From Sphingomonas sp. (GTDB lineage Bacteria > Pseudomonadota > Alphaproteobacteria > Sphingomonadales > Sphingomonadaceae), in assembly GCF_019635455.1 (NCBI RefSeq), contig NZ_JAHBZJ010000003.1, forward strand, positions 282,095-346,094: a DNA stretch of 64,000 bases, read 5' to 3'. Made by a program: the position numbers and the translations under genes. Shown here piece by piece: positions 35,093-44,248 of this stretch; the stretch's first letter is position 1; each line of letters opens with the position of its first letter. A model generated the notes under the pieces. It searched no databases. It saw only the letters and a program-made list of their open reading frames with translations, and had not been told where the DNA came from.

Positions 35093-37630
35093 TTAGCGCA
35101 ACTGCTCCAAAGACTTGGTTACCGCCGCCGGCAGCCGGATGGTCAACGCTTCGGTTTCGATGATCAACGCGCCCGACAGCTCGCGCGCAAGGTTCCGGAT
35201 CAGGCGCAGGGCGAAGCCCGTGCCGAGCAGCGCGGCGCCCTCTTCCTCATCGTCGATCCCGAACAGCGCGTCGCCGTGATAGGCGGCAAGCGCGCGCGGC
35301 CGATCGAAGCGGATCGCGACGGCATCGTCGGCCGCGCTCAGCCTGACCTCCACCCGCTCCCCCTCCCCGGCCGCCGCGACCAGCGTCGCCAGCGTGCGGG
35401 AAAGCAGGCGCTCGACCGCGCGCGGATCGCCGCGCACGCCAAGATCGTCCACCGGCAACGCGACCCAGGCACCGCGCGTCGCCGCCAGCGGCCCCAGCTC
35501 GTCGGCGATGCGGGCGAGCAACGGGCGTACCGCAATCTCGCCGGGGTTGAGGTGAAGCGCCGACGCCTCGATCCGGGTCGCGATGTCGAGATCGTCGATC
35601 GCCGCCAGCAACGCGCGCGCATGCTCGCGGATCGCCGACGCCCGGTCGCGATAGGGTTCGGTCACCTCGCCCAGCATCTGCCGTTCGATCATTTCGGCAA
35701 AGCCGGCGATGGCGTTGGTCGGCGTGCGCAGTTCGTGCATCAGCTGACGCAGCGAATCCGCCGCGCGGGTTTCGCGCGTCGGCAATGGCTGTTCATCGAC
35801 CCGTGGCCGCCGCGCGATGCCGCGATAGCCGGAAAAACGGCCGCTCGCCGGATCGAACACCGCGATCGCCGACATCCGCCAGTCGCCCGCCGCGTCACTC
35901 TCGCCGCCGACAAACAGGCGCGCGTCGCTGAACGCGGATCGCTGGCGAAATGCGCCCGCCGCGATCCCATCGACGCGCGAATCGCCGTTCGTCGCCGCAA
36001 GATCCAGTGCCAGGCCGACAAGCGGCGCGCGCGATACGCCGTCGATCCAGCGGATCACGCCCTTGTCATCGGTTTCGAACCGAAAACTGTCGCCGGTCGG
36101 AACCGGGGCGATCTGGGCCTCACGCTCCTGCTGGCGGACATAAAAGGCGTCGATCCGCGCGACGACGTCGGCGATCTCGAACGGTCCCGGCATCCCTGCG
36201 GTCGCGCCCGATTCCGTAGCGTAAACGCCGCCATCCGCCGCCGCGATATCGCGATCGGCGAGGATCAAATCTTCCCCTGACATGCCGCCTTGGTGCGCCT
36301 CTTGAGACTCCACGGCAAGCGTGCTGGCGGACTCGGAAACGGGTCCTGTCTCGCTTTGGGGCAAGGCGTCTGCGCTGCCCTCGCCATCGTCGTTCGCCGA
36401 CTGGCGCAATGCCGCCGCGACCACCGGAATACCGCGCGCGACAGTGCCGACGGGAACGAAGGTCACATGCCGCGGCGCGGCCGGCGCCGGGGGCTGAGGC
36501 GTCGTTTCGCCCGGGGCCGCGTCCGGATTCCCGGCCGATATATCCGTGGTCTCGACCGCCTGCTCGGCCGCCGCCGGCACTTCGGGCGGCGCGGCATCGA
36601 CCTCCTCTGCCGGTGCTTCAGCCGCTTCGACCGGCTGCTCGACCACTGCCGCCGTGTGGCCGGGGGCGTCAGGCTCGGTGTCGAGCACCGCGCGCAGGCG
36701 GAACCGACGGCGCGGCGGCGCGGCACCTTCCACCGTCGGCTGTGGGAGGACGATCTCGGGACCGGCGCGCGCGGCAAGGACATCGGTCCAGTCGATCGGA
36801 TCGCCATCCGGTGCGGCGTGCGCCGGAGCAGTCGCCTCCGCCGCGACCTGTGCGGATGCCGCCGGTGCGGACGATGCCTCATACGCGGTCATCGCCGGTG
36901 CCGGATCCGGCAAGGCAAGGTCGGCTGCCCCCGCGACGACCATCGTCCAATCGATGTGCGCCGCCGCTTCGCTGTCGCTGGCCGAAACCGGACCGGCGGG
37001 GTTGGCCTCGGGAATTTCGGAGGCGGTGATGGCACGCGGCTCGCCCGCGGAAGCGACGGCGTCCACTCCGGCCGGCGCTGCGTCCGACGCAAAGGCGGGG
37101 CCGGGCATGTCGGCCTGCTCGATCTCGGGTTGCTCGATCTCGGTCTGCCCGATCTCGGCCTGCTCGATCTCCGGCGCAGTGATGGCGGGCGCGGGCGCCA
37201 CCTCCCCCTCAATCGCGAAATCGATCGTCTGATAACTGGCGAGCGCTTCGGGAATCCCCGGCGGAAGGTCCCGGCGCGCGCGCAACACGCTGCGCCCGGC
37301 GCCCGAGAGCCGGGGGATCAGTTCGATCCATTCCCCCGACGCCAGGCGCGCGCTGCGCAACAGGGGCGCGGCGATGGCGATCGTGTCGGTCGCGCACAGC
37401 ACCACCAGCGCGGCGGGCGGCTGAATCCCTTCCAGCGCCCGCGCGCTGGCGGCACGGACCGACACCGGCACGTCGGCGCGAATCGACGCCAGCAGCGCGA
37501 CCGCGCGCGCGTCCGCCGGAACGCGGCGTCGGCCGATCAGATCGACCAGCTGGCGCCACATCGACGCCTTGCCATGCGGCGTCGAAACGTCTGCGGCCAG
37601 CACCGTTTCAAGGGTATCGTCGAAGCGCAC
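35093..37630 (-). CDS. Histidine-kinase-like protein with degenerate ATPase domain
   Basis: An 845-residue putative sensor protein. The N-terminal part (about 1-150) is helical and HEAT-like. A long Ala/Pro/Glu-rich disordered stretch (about 150-470) follows, including four pentapeptide repeats. A PAS-like domain (about 495-600) precedes a HisKA helix pair with phospho-acceptor H632 in MHELRTPTNAIAG. The C-terminal ATPase-like domain keeps a G2-like GTGFALRLIRNLA, but the N-box asparagine is missing (LLSRTLATLV) and no DxGxG G1 box is seen. ATP binding is therefore doubtful. I chose GTG 37630, preceded by GGGAGGA; an in-frame ATG lies at 37735. No response regulator is adjacent. Confidence 0.75.
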   Translation of the reverse strand: MRFDDTLETVLAADVSTPHGKASMWRQLVDLIGRRRVPADARAVALLASIRADVPVSVRAASARALEGIQPPAALVVLCATDTIAIAAPLLRSARLASGEWIELIPRLSGAGRSVLRARRDLPPGIPEALASYQTIDFAIEGEVAPAPAITAPEIEQAEIGQTEIEQPEIEQADMPGPAFASDAAPAGVDAVASAGEPRAITASEIPEANPAGPVSASDSEAAAHIDWTMVVAGAADLALPDPAPAMTAYEASSAPAASAQVAAEATAPAHAAPDGDPIDWTDVLAARAGPEIVLPQPTVEGAAPPRRRFRLRAVLDTEPDAPGHTAAVVEQPVEAAEAPAEEVDAAPPEVPAAAEQAVETTDISAGNPDAAPGETTPQPPAPAAPRHVTFVPVGTVARGIPVVAAALRQSANDDGEGSADALPQSETGPVSESASTLAVESQEAHQGGMSGEDLILADRDIAAADGGVYATESGATAGMPGPFEIADVVARIDAFYVRQQEREAQIAPVPTGDSFRFETDDKGVIRWIDGVSRAPLVGLALDLAATNGDSRVDGIAAGAFRQRSAFSDARLFVGGESDAAGDWRMSAIAVFDPASGRFSGYRGIARRPRVDEQPLPTRETRAADSLRQLMHELRTPTNAIAGFAEMIERQMLGEVTEPYRDRASAIREHARALLAAIDDLDIATRIEASALHLNPGEIAVRPLLARIADELGPLAATRGAWVALPVDDLGVRGDPRAVERLLSRTLATLVAAAGEGERVEVRLSAADDAVAIRFDRPRALAAYHGDALFGIDDEEEGAALLGTGFALRLIRNLARELSGALIIETEALTIRLPAAVTKSLEQLR
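37111..37170 (-). repeat. Four 15-bp tandem repeats coding I-E-Q-x-E pentapeptides
   Basis: Four consecutive 15-bp units, each close to the minus-strand complement of CGGCCTGCTCGATCT, encode repeated IEQxE/IGQxE pentapeptides in the disordered region of the kinase-like protein. The units differ at two to four positions each. Such repeats are prone to length change by slippage. Confidence 0.75.
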
Positions 37631-37815
37631 CGAGCCTGTCGTCCTCCCGCGCGAGGAGCCGCCCGGTAACGAATCCTTAACCTCTAAACCGCCCCGCTGA
37701 TACCGCCGATTTGGCGCCGTCGCATTGTGGGACAATTGCGCCGCGAAGTAATATTCTTATGCTAGAGAAAGCGAGTTGGACCGAATCATTCGGCCGAAGT
37801 GGAGACGGGACCAGG

Positions 37816-38280
37816 ATGGCGTTCGACGAAATCGACCGGCAGATCATGGCACATCTGCAAAGTGACGGACGCATGACGAATGTCGAGCTGGCGGACCGGG
37901 TCGGGCTGACCGCCCCGCCCTGCCTGCGCCGCGTGCGCGCGCTGGAGGAACGTGGCGCGATTCGCGGCTATCACGCCGATCTCGACCCGGCATGGCTGGG
38001 CTATACGATCACCGTATTCGCGATGGTGAGCCTGAAGAGCCAGGCGGAGAGCGACCTTGCCGCGTTCGAGGCATATGTCGCCGAAATCCCTGAAATCCGC
38101 GAATGCTACATGTTGAGCGGCGATATCGATTTCATGCTGAAGATCGTCGCAAAGGACCTTAGCAGCTTTCAGCAGTTCCTGACCTCGCGCCTCACCACCG
38201 CGCCCAATGTCGCGCATGTCCGCACATCGCTCACGATGCGCTCGTCCAAATCGCTGCCCGGCGTCCCCGCCGACGCGTGA
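37816..38280 (+). CDS. Lrp/AsnC-family transcriptional regulator
   Basis: A 154-residue regulator with an N-terminal helix-turn-helix (MTNVELADRVGLTAPPCLRRV, about residues 19-39) and a C-terminal RAM ligand-binding domain (about 70-145). ATG 37816 follows an AGG-containing sequence; an upstream extension to 37711 overlaps the divergent gene and has no start signal of its own. Lrp/AsnC proteins sense amino acids and act as octamers. The regulated genes are not apparent here. It ends convergently with the TPR gene. Confidence 0.93.
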   Translation: MAFDEIDRQIMAHLQSDGRMTNVELADRVGLTAPPCLRRVRALEERGAIRGYHADLDPAWLGYTITVFAMVSLKSQAESDLAAFEAYVAEIPEIRECYMLSGDIDFMLKIVAKDLSSFQQFLTSRLTTAPNVAHVRTSLTMRSSKSLPGVPADA

Positions 38281-38285
38281 ACGAG

Positions 38286-38315
38286 AAAGGGCGGCCCGAA
38301 CACCGGACCGCCCTT
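38286..38315 (-). terminator. Intrinsic terminator between the Lrp/AsnC and TPR genes
   Basis: AAGGGCGG (about 38287-38294) and CCGCCCTT (about 38307-38314) form an 8-bp stem, extended by partial inner pairing. On the minus strand it is followed by TTTCTCGTT, so it best fits the end of the TPR gene transcript. The plus-strand side is not T-rich but may still slow the convergent transcript. Confidence 0.55.
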
Positions 38316-38340
38316 CCCGCATGTTCCTGACCCCGCCGGA

Positions 38341-39630
38341 TCAGCTGCCGCTCTGGTCCACATAGGTGGTCCAGAAGCGCGCGATGTCCGCGCGCGGCGA
38401 TCCGGTGACCGCCGCGAACGCCGTCTTGGCCTCCGCCTTCTGCCCCGACAGCGCGAGCGCGATGCCCAGGCGCGTGTTCACCAGGTTGGTGTCCACCCCG
38501 CCCTTCTGCAACGCCATGCGATACAGTTCGATCGCCTTGGGCAGGTTGCGGCTGGCCAGATACGCGTCCGCGGTCTGCATCGCCAGGTCGCCGCGCGCTG
38601 CGGCGGCGGCCTTCTTCTCCTCGCCCGCCAGCGGCACCTCTGCCTTTTCGCGGCCGACCGCCTGGGCATAGATCTGATTGAGCGTCGTGCTGCTGGTCGA
38701 AATCTTGTTCGCCGCGCGGCCTTCCTCGATCACCGCCTTGGCCTCCCAGGGAAGGCCGCGACGCTGCGCCGCATCGGCATAGTCGAAATAATCGCTCTCG
38801 CCCGCCAGCGCCTTGGTCGCGCGCAGCAGCCGCAGCACGTCGAGCCGCTGGTCGGCGTCGAGCGTCACGCCCTTGGCCTTTTCCTGCTCCATGAAGACCA
38901 TCAGCGACGAGCGCCAGGTTTCCGGCGTGGGATAGGCGGCGAGCTGCATGCTCAGCCACTTCGAAGCACCGGCCCGATCACCGCTCTGATACAGGCGCGA
39001 CGTGGCGAGCTTGTACCACGCCTCGGGCGGCTTGCGACCCGCCGCAATCTCCGCCTTCACTGCGGATTCGAGGTTCGCGACCGCCGGTGCGACCTGCCCG
39101 GCATCGAACTGGATACGCGCCAGCTGCAGGTCCATCGACGACCCCTGCGGCACATAGCCAAGCTCACGCGCCTTCTCGAAATAGGGAATCGCCTCGGCCG
39201 ACTTCCGCTGCTTCGACGGCGCGTCGGTCGCCTGCTGAAGCGTCAGATCGCCGCGGAAGAAGTTGAAACGCCCGCGATCGGCCTGCGGCGTGTTGGGATT
39301 GGCGATCAGCACGTCCAGCGCGCGGAGCATGCCCGCATTGTCCTTCAGATTGGCCGCAGTTTGCAGGCGAAAGTTCGCCGCATAGAATTTCTCGTCGTCA
39401 TTCTGGGCCAGCGCGTCCAGCGCGTCCAGCTTCGTCGCGGCGGTCTGGTAATCCTTCGCCTTGATGAGCGTTTCGACTTCGGTCGCGGCCTTGCGAAATT
39501 CCGCGCTGACCTTCAGCTGCGGACCCTCGTCGCCCTTCTTCTTCTGCGCGGCCGCAGGCGTTGCGACCAGCAATGCGGGCGCGGTGACGGCCATCGCCGC
39601 GACAAGCGCAGCCTTCGAAACCAACTTCAT
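38341..39630 (-). CDS. Exported TPR-repeat protein
   Basis: A 429-residue protein with a signal peptide (residues 1-29, cleaved after ATPAAAQ). Helix pairs with TPR character run through the mature sequence, e.g. TLIKAKDYQTAATKLDALDA, then SAEAIPYFEKARELGYVPQG and DAYLASRNLPKAIELYRMAL. It probably serves as a periplasmic interaction scaffold. A homologue near gyrA is common in Sphingomonas, from memory. It is divergent from gyrA across 245 bases. Confidence 0.8.
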   Translation of the reverse strand: MKLVSKAALVAAMAVTAPALLVATPAAAQKKKGDEGPQLKVSAEFRKAATEVETLIKAKDYQTAATKLDALDALAQNDDEKFYAANFRLQTAANLKDNAGMLRALDVLIANPNTPQADRGRFNFFRGDLTLQQATDAPSKQRKSAEAIPYFEKARELGYVPQGSSMDLQLARIQFDAGQVAPAVANLESAVKAEIAAGRKPPEAWYKLATSRLYQSGDRAGASKWLSMQLAAYPTPETWRSSLMVFMEQEKAKGVTLDADQRLDVLRLLRATKALAGESDYFDYADAAQRRGLPWEAKAVIEEGRAANKISTSSTTLNQIYAQAVGREKAEVPLAGEEKKAAAAARGDLAMQTADAYLASRNLPKAIELYRMALQKGGVDTNLVNTRLGIALALSGQKAEAKTAFAAVTGSPRADIARFWTTYVDQSGS

Positions 39631-39774
39631 CCAGGACTCTCCTTACGCGATTGGCGTGGCACAATGGGGCGCAATCGCTCTAGTCTTCCGCTCGCCATGG
39701 TCAAGGCGCGGCGAACAGTCGATTTTATGCCACCGACACGCTGAACGCTCATTGAACGGCGAAAGCTCCGCCCT

Positions 39775-39804
39775 CGCGTACGCGCGTGCGCGTGTACGCG
39801 CGCG
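39775..39804. repeat. 30-bp perfect alternating pyrimidine-purine tract upstream of gyrA
   Basis: All 30 positions alternate pyrimidine and purine, mainly CG steps with some TA and TG steps. Such sequence adopts Z-DNA easily under negative supercoiling. The tract ends 4 bases before the -35 box of the predicted gyrA promoter. It is also close to an inverted repeat, since CGCGTACGCG and its like recur. Confidence 0.8.
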
Positions 39805-39807
39805 GGC

Positions 39808-39836
39808 TTGGCAGGTGGTCCCCGGGCCGCTAGAGC
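39808..39836 (+). promoter_or_regulatory. Predicted gyrA promoter
   Basis: TTGGCA (39808-39813) and TAGAGC (39831-39836) are separated by exactly 17 bases. The -35 box matches five of six consensus bases, the -10 box only three. The TTG start codon of gyrA is 40 bases downstream of the -10 box. Supercoiling sensitivity is suggested by the adjacent Z-DNA-prone tract. Confidence 0.4.
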
Positions 39837-39875
39837 GGTCACAATCCTGAAACAAGCCCAGAAGAGCATCGCAAC

Positions 39876-42620
39876 TTGACCGACGAGACCCTCCTCGCCG
39901 ACCCCTCGGACATTACCCCAATCTCGATCGTCGATGAGATGAAGACGAGCTACCTCGATTACGCGATGAGCGTGATCGTGGCGCGCGCGCTTCCCGACGT
40001 GCGCGATGGCCTGAAGCCGGTTCACCGCCGCATCCTCTACGCGGCGCAGGAGGGCGGCTACGTCGCCGGCCGCGCCTATCGCAAGTCCGCCCGCCTGGTC
40101 GGTGACGTGATGGGTAAATACCACCCGCACGGCGACAGTTCGATCTACGACGCGATGGCGCGCATGGCCCAGGACTGGGCGATGCGGGTGCCGCTGATCG
40201 ACGGCCAGGGCAATTTCGGATCGATGGATCCCGATCCGCCCGCCGCGATGCGCTATACCGAGGCGCGGCTGGCGCGCGTCGCCAGCGCCCTGCTCGACGA
40301 TATCGAGAAGGACACGGTCGACTTCCAGGACAATTATGACGGTTCTGAGAGCGAACCGACGGTCCTGCCGGCACGCTTCCCGAACCTGCTGGTCAACGGC
40401 GCCGGCGGCATCGCGGTCGGCATGGCGACGAACATTCCGCCGCACAATCTTGGCGAAGTCATCGACGCCTGCCTCGCGTATATCGACAATGGCGCGATCA
40501 CGATCGAGGAACTGATGGAGATCGTGCCGGGACCCGACTTCCCGACCGGCGCGCTCATCCTCGGACGGTCGGGGTGCCGCAGCGCCTATCAGTCGGGCCG
40601 CGGCTCGATCATCGTGCGCAGCCGCCACACCACCGAACAACGTGGCGAGCGTCGCTCGATCGTCCTCACCGAAATTCCCTTTCAACAGGGCAAGAACGCA
40701 CTGGTCGAGAAGATCGCCGAAGCCGCGAAGGAAAAGCGGGTCGAGGGGGTCAGCGACATCCGCGACGAATCCTCGCGTGAGGGCGTGCGCATCGTCATCG
40801 ACCTGAAGCGCGACGCCACCCCCGAAGTCGTGCTCAACCAGCTTTGGCGCAACACCCCCGCCCAGTCGAGTTTCCCCGCCAACATGCTCGCGATCCGGGG
40901 CGGTCGTCCCGAATTGCTGAACCTGCGCGATATCATCGAGGCGTTCGTCCGCTTCCGTGAGCAGGTCATCACCCGCCGCTCGAAGTTCGAACTGGCCAAG
41001 GCGCGCGACCGCGCCCACATCCTGCTCGGCCTGGTCATCGCGGTCACCAACCTCGACGAGGTGGTGCGCATCATCCGCGGATCGGCCAGCCCCGCCGCCG
41101 CGCGCGACGCGCTGCTGATGCGCGAATGGCCGATCGCCGAGATCGCTCCCTATATCCGCCTGGTCGAGGCGGTCGAGACGGAGGTGTCGGGCGACAGCTA
41201 CCGACTCTCCGATATCCAGGTCCGCGCGATCCTCGACCTGCGCCTCCATCGCCTCACTGCGCTCGGCCGCGACGAGATCGGCGACGAGCTGCGCGAGCTT
41301 GCCGATTCGATCGCCGAACTGCTCGAAATCCTCGCCAACCGTGCCAGGCTCTATGAAGTCATGCGCGAAGAGCTGACCACGGTGCGCGCCGCCTATGCCA
41401 CGCCGCGCCGGACCGAAATCGCCGCCGCCGCCGACGGGATCGAGGACGAGGACCTGATCGAACGCGAGGACATGGTCGTCACCGTGACCATGGAGGGGTA
41501 TATCAAGCGCACCCCGCTCGACGCCTTCCGCTCACAGGCACGCGGCGGCAAGGGCCGTGCGGGCATGGCCACGAAGGACGAGGACGCGATCACCGAACTG
41601 TTCGTGACATCCACCCATACCCCGGTCCTGTTCTTCTCGACGCTGGGCAAGGTCTATCGGATGAAGGTCTGGCGCCTTCCCGAGGGCGGCCCGGCCACCC
41701 GCGGCCGGCCGATGATCAACCTGCTGCCGCTGGCCAATGGCGAAACCATCTCGACCGTGCTTCCGCTGCCGGAGGACGAGGCCGAATGGGGCGATCTGCA
41801 TGTCATGTTCGCGACCGCGAAGGGCAATGTCCGGCGCAACAGCATGGACGCCTTCACCAACGTCCCGTCGAACGGCAAGATCGCGATGAAGTTCGAGGGT
41901 GAGGATGCCGACGACCGGCTGATCGGCGTCGCCCTGCTCGGCGAGGGTGACGACGTGCTGCTCGCCAGCCGTCAGGGCAAGGCGATCCGCTTCGCCGGTG
42001 ACGAGGTGCGCGAGTTTCAGAGCCGCAACTCGACCGGCGTGCGCGGCATGCGCCTGTCGGGCGACGATCAGGTGATCTCGCTGTCGATCCTCCACGGGTC
42101 GACACTGATGGAACAGCGCGAGGAATATCTGCGCGCGGCTCCCTGGAAGGAAAATGGCGCGCCGCGCACCCTCGACGACGCGACGATGGAGCAGCTTCGC
42201 GCGGAGGAGGAGTTCATCCTCACCGTCTGCGCGAACGGCTATGGCAAGATGTCGTCCGCCTATGAATATCGGCGTACCGGACGCGGGGGTCAGGGGATCA
42301 CCAATATCGACAATATCGGCCGGAACGGGCCGGTCGTCGCCAGCTTCCCCGCCACCACCTCGCAACAGCTGATGCTGGTCACCGACCAGGCGAAGATGAT
42401 CCGCCTGCCGCTCACCTCGCTGCGCGTGATCGGTCGCGGTTCGGCCGGGGTTCGCCTCTTCAAGGTCGCACAGGACGAGCATGTCGTCTCCGCCGCGCGG
42501 ATCGAGGAAAGCGAAGACGAGGCAGAGATCGATCTGGGCGACGGCGCGGTCGAAACCGGCCCGGTCCCCGATGGCGATACCGGCGAGGATCTGGCAGCGG
42601 GGCCGGAGGACGGCGCGTAA
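39876..42620 (+). CDS. gyrA: DNA gyrase subunit A
   Basis: The 914-residue breakage-rejoining subunit of DNA gyrase, which introduces negative supercoils with GyrB. The catalytic tyrosine is Y127 in [10 protein letters not shown]. The quinolone-resistance region is wild-type: S88 and D92 correspond to E. coli S83 and D87 in HGDSSIYDA. The GyrA box that wraps DNA reads QARGGKG (E. coli QRRGGKG), so one arginine is changed to alanine. The start is TTG 39876, after GAAGAG. The C-terminus is acidic ([11 protein letters not shown]). ParC is excluded because of the GyrA box and the DNA-wrapping blades. Confidence 0.97.
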   Translation: MTDETLLADPSDITPISIVDEMKTSYLDYAMSVIVARALPDVRDGLKPVHRRILYAAQEGGYVAGRAYRKSARLVGDVMGKYHPHGDSSIYDAMARMAQDWAMRVPLIDGQGNFGSMDPDPPAAMRYTEARLARVASALLDDIEKDTVDFQDNYDGSESEPTVLPARFPNLLVNGAGGIAVGMATNIPPHNLGEVIDACLAYIDNGAITIEELMEIVPGPDFPTGALILGRSGCRSAYQSGRGSIIVRSRHTTEQRGERRSIVLTEIPFQQGKNALVEKIAEAAKEKRVEGVSDIRDESSREGVRIVIDLKRDATPEVVLNQLWRNTPAQSSFPANMLAIRGGRPELLNLRDIIEAFVRFREQVITRRSKFELAKARDRAHILLGLVIAVTNLDEVVRIIRGSASPAAARDALLMREWPIAEIAPYIRLVEAVETEVSGDSYRLSDIQVRAILDLRLHRLTALGRDEIGDELRELADSIAELLEILANRARLYEVMREELTTVRAAYATPRRTEIAAAADGIEDEDLIEREDMVVTVTMEGYIKRTPLDAFRSQARGGKGRAGMATKDEDAITELFVTSTHTPVLFFSTLGKVYRMKVWRLPEGGPATRGRPMINLLPLANGETISTVLPLPEDEAEWGDLHVMFATAKGNVRRNSMDAFTNVPSNGKIAMKFEGEDADDRLIGVALLGEGDDVLLASRQGKAIRFAGDEVREFQSRNSTGVRGMRLSGDDQVISLSILHGSTLMEQREEYLRAAPWKENGAPRTLDDATMEQLRAEEEFILTVCANGYGKMSSAYEYRRTGRGGQGITNIDNIGRNGPVVASFPATTSQQLMLVTDQAKMIRLPLTSLRVIGRGSAGVRLFKVAQDEHVVSAARIEESEDEAEIDLGDGAVETGPVPDGDTGEDLAAGPEDGA

Positions 42621-42696
42621 CGCGACCGCCCGTGCCGCGCGCGGATCGAACGCCCGTCCCGGCGGTTGCACCCGCATGACCGACAAAGGAAACGCG

Positions 42697-43041
42697 ATGC
42701 ATCCGAAGACCGCCTACAAGGTCCTGACCGCCGACCAGATGGCGGCGCTCGAATCCGGCAGCTTCGCCGGCGCGCCGATCGACGTGCGGGACGGCTATAT
42801 CCACCTGTCCACCGCGGCCCAGCTGACCGAAACGGTGGACAAGCATTTCGCCGGGCAGGCCGATCTGTGGGTCGCCGCCGTCGATCTGGAGGCGCTGGGG
42901 CGCGCAATTCGGTGGGAAATCTCTCGTGGCGGTGCTGAATTCCCGCATCTCTATGGCCGGCTGACGCTTGAAACCGTCATCGCCTATGGCCCGATCGAGC
43001 ACGCGGACGACGGAACGGTGCGGCTGCCCGTCGCCGGCTGA
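42697..43041 (+). CDS. DUF952-family protein
   Basis: A 114-residue cytoplasmic protein of the DUF952 family, whose function is unknown although a few members have been linked to small-molecule enzymes. The family signature DGYIHLSTAAQLTETVDKHF is clear, followed by LWVAAVDLEALG and FPHLYGRL. ATG 42697 has an AAGGA site at 7 bases; an upstream ATG at 42676 lacks one. It follows gyrA after 76 bases. Confidence 0.85.
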   Translation: MHPKTAYKVLTADQMAALESGSFAGAPIDVRDGYIHLSTAAQLTETVDKHFAGQADLWVAAVDLEALGRAIRWEISRGGAEFPHLYGRLTLETVIAYGPIEHADDGTVRLPVAG

Positions 43042-43050
43042 GGCCCGTGC

Positions 43051-43293
43051 TCAGGGCCGGTGGTCGAGCGCGATCAGGAACATCAGCAGCGCCATCATCG
43101 CCACGACGATCATCACCAGCACGACCAGCGGCAGGCACGTGCCGAGCCGATTGTCATGCCGCGCGGTCACCAGCAGGATCGCGACCGGGGCGGTGACCAG
43201 AATGGCACGGGCGCCCAGCGTCGCATAGCCGGCGAGCAGCACCACCCCCGCCCCGCCCAGCGAAACCAGCCAGCGCCGGGCGCGCGCGTTCAT
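43051..43293 (-). CDS. Small hydrophobic membrane protein
   Basis: An 80-residue protein with two predicted transmembrane helices (about residues 9-40 and 50-75) and a basic N-terminus. I do not recognise a family. Its start overlaps the stop of the upstream cytoplasmic gene by ATGA (43290-43293), so the two are translationally coupled. The codon use agrees with neighbouring genes. It ends 10 bases from the DUF952 gene, which is convergent. Confidence 0.6.
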   Translation of the reverse strand: MNARARRWLVSLGGAGVVLLAGYATLGARAILVTAPVAILLVTARHDNRLGTCLPLVVLVMIVVAMMALLMFLIALDHRP

Positions 43294-43610
43294 CGGGCCG
43301 ATACGCCAATCCGCACGCGGACCTCGCGCGGCACGTCGAACGCGTCCAGCGGCGCGCCCAGGCCGAAAACCCCACAGGCTTCGCGTTGCACGAGATACCC
43401 ATAGGCGGCGTCGGCCGCCTCCTGCACCCGCGCCGCGCGACTGCCTTCCTCCTCCCCCGCGCGGCCAAGCGCCGCCAGCGCCGCCTCCAGCTTCTTCGCC
43501 GCGCGCGACAGCGTCGCCGCCTTTTCCGACAGAATCTCGCGCTGAAAGTCGTTGAAGACCTCTTCCGCGCGCGACGTCGCGGAAAGGATGCGGGAGCCGT
43601 CGATCGACAT
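43290..43610 (-). CDS. Conserved small helical protein of unknown function
   Basis: A 106-residue protein that begins MSIDGSRILSATSRAEEVFN. It is mostly alpha-helical with an alanine-rich central region (SEKAATLSRAAKKLEAAL) and a short C-terminal beta-like segment (DAFDVPREVRVRIGV). It may be DUF6665-like, but I am not certain. ATG 43610 is preferred to the upstream extension that starts at 43745. It is coupled to the small membrane protein by an ATGA overlap. Confidence 0.6.
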   Translation of the reverse strand: MSIDGSRILSATSRAEEVFNDFQREILSEKAATLSRAAKKLEAALAALGRAGEEEGSRAARVQEAADAAYGYLVQREACGVFGLGAPLDAFDVPREVRVRIGVSAR

Positions 43611-43731
43611 CGACCCAGCATATGCCCATGCGGGGGTGACGCAATGGCGCGTGCGGTACGCCATCCGAATTCGTCGGTTGCCGGCGGACGGCGGATGCAT
43701 GATGCTGCCGGCACGCAACGGGAACCTGCGG

Positions 43732-44145
43732 ATGAAGTCGTTCACCTATTGGCGCGGCGCCACGCTCGCGATCCTGCTCGCCGGGCCTTGCATGCTGGCG
43801 GTCATCACGCTGAACGAACTCCTGTTTCCGGAACCGCCCATCACCCAGGGCGGCTTCACCGTGGGGCCGCTGGTCGCGGTGCCGATCGCCGTGGTGGTCG
43901 GCGTGCCATCGTCGGCAATTCCCGTCCTGGCAGGCGGCTGGACGATGGGCGCATTGGGGCGATCGCGTCGATGGGCGCGCCATCCCGCTTCCTGGGCGCT
44001 GGCGGGCGCGATCCTGTCATGGCCACTGGCATTGTTCTTCGACAAGGGGAGCGTCCCCATCGTGATCGCGCAGTTTGCGCTGACCGGCGCGATCTGCGCC
44101 CTGGTCGTCCGCTTCGGCACCCGCTGGTCCGACCCGGGCGAGTGA
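43732..44145 (+). CDS. Small four-helix membrane protein
   Basis: A 137-residue inner-membrane protein with about four transmembrane helices (near residues 10-30, 42-60, 85-105 and 112-130). No family is recognised. The start could be ATG 43732 or, 30 to 33 bases upstream, ATG 43699 or 43702; none has a strong ribosome-binding site. It lies alone before the GbsR/MarR regulator, separated by 103 bases that contain the regulator's promoter. Confidence 0.6.
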   Translation: MKSFTYWRGATLAILLAGPCMLAVITLNELLFPEPPITQGGFTVGPLVAVPIAVVVGVPSSAIPVLAGGWTMGALGRSRRWARHPASWALAGAILSWPLALFFDKGSVPIVIAQFALTGAICALVVRFGTRWSDPGE

Positions 44146-44209
44146 CCGCGGCGCCCTGCCCGACCCGACGACGCATCGATCCAGCGAAGATCGCGAGCGC
44201 GGGGTCCTG

Positions 44210-44238
44210 TTGACATCTGCAATTTCTGAAATTACAGA
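44210..44238 (+). promoter_or_regulatory. Predicted promoter of the GbsR/MarR-type gene
   Basis: TTGACA (44210-44215, perfect -35) and TACAGA (44233-44238, four of six) are spaced by 17 bases. The operator palindrome at 44222-44241 covers the spacer and -10 box, the usual location for autorepression. The ATG is only 11 bases after the -10 box, so the transcript may be nearly leaderless. Confidence 0.6.
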
Positions 44239-44241
44239 AAT
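44222..44241 (+). promoter_or_regulatory. Operator of the GbsR/MarR-type regulator (site 1)
   Basis: ATTTCTGAAATTACAGAAAT is a perfect 7-bp inverted repeat with a 6-base spacer. A copy with the same spacing (one base altered in an arm) is found at 44840, upstream of the neighbouring SRPBCC gene. The symmetric spacing suits a dimeric winged-helix regulator. Confidence 0.75.
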
Positions 44242-44248
44242 AATCATC

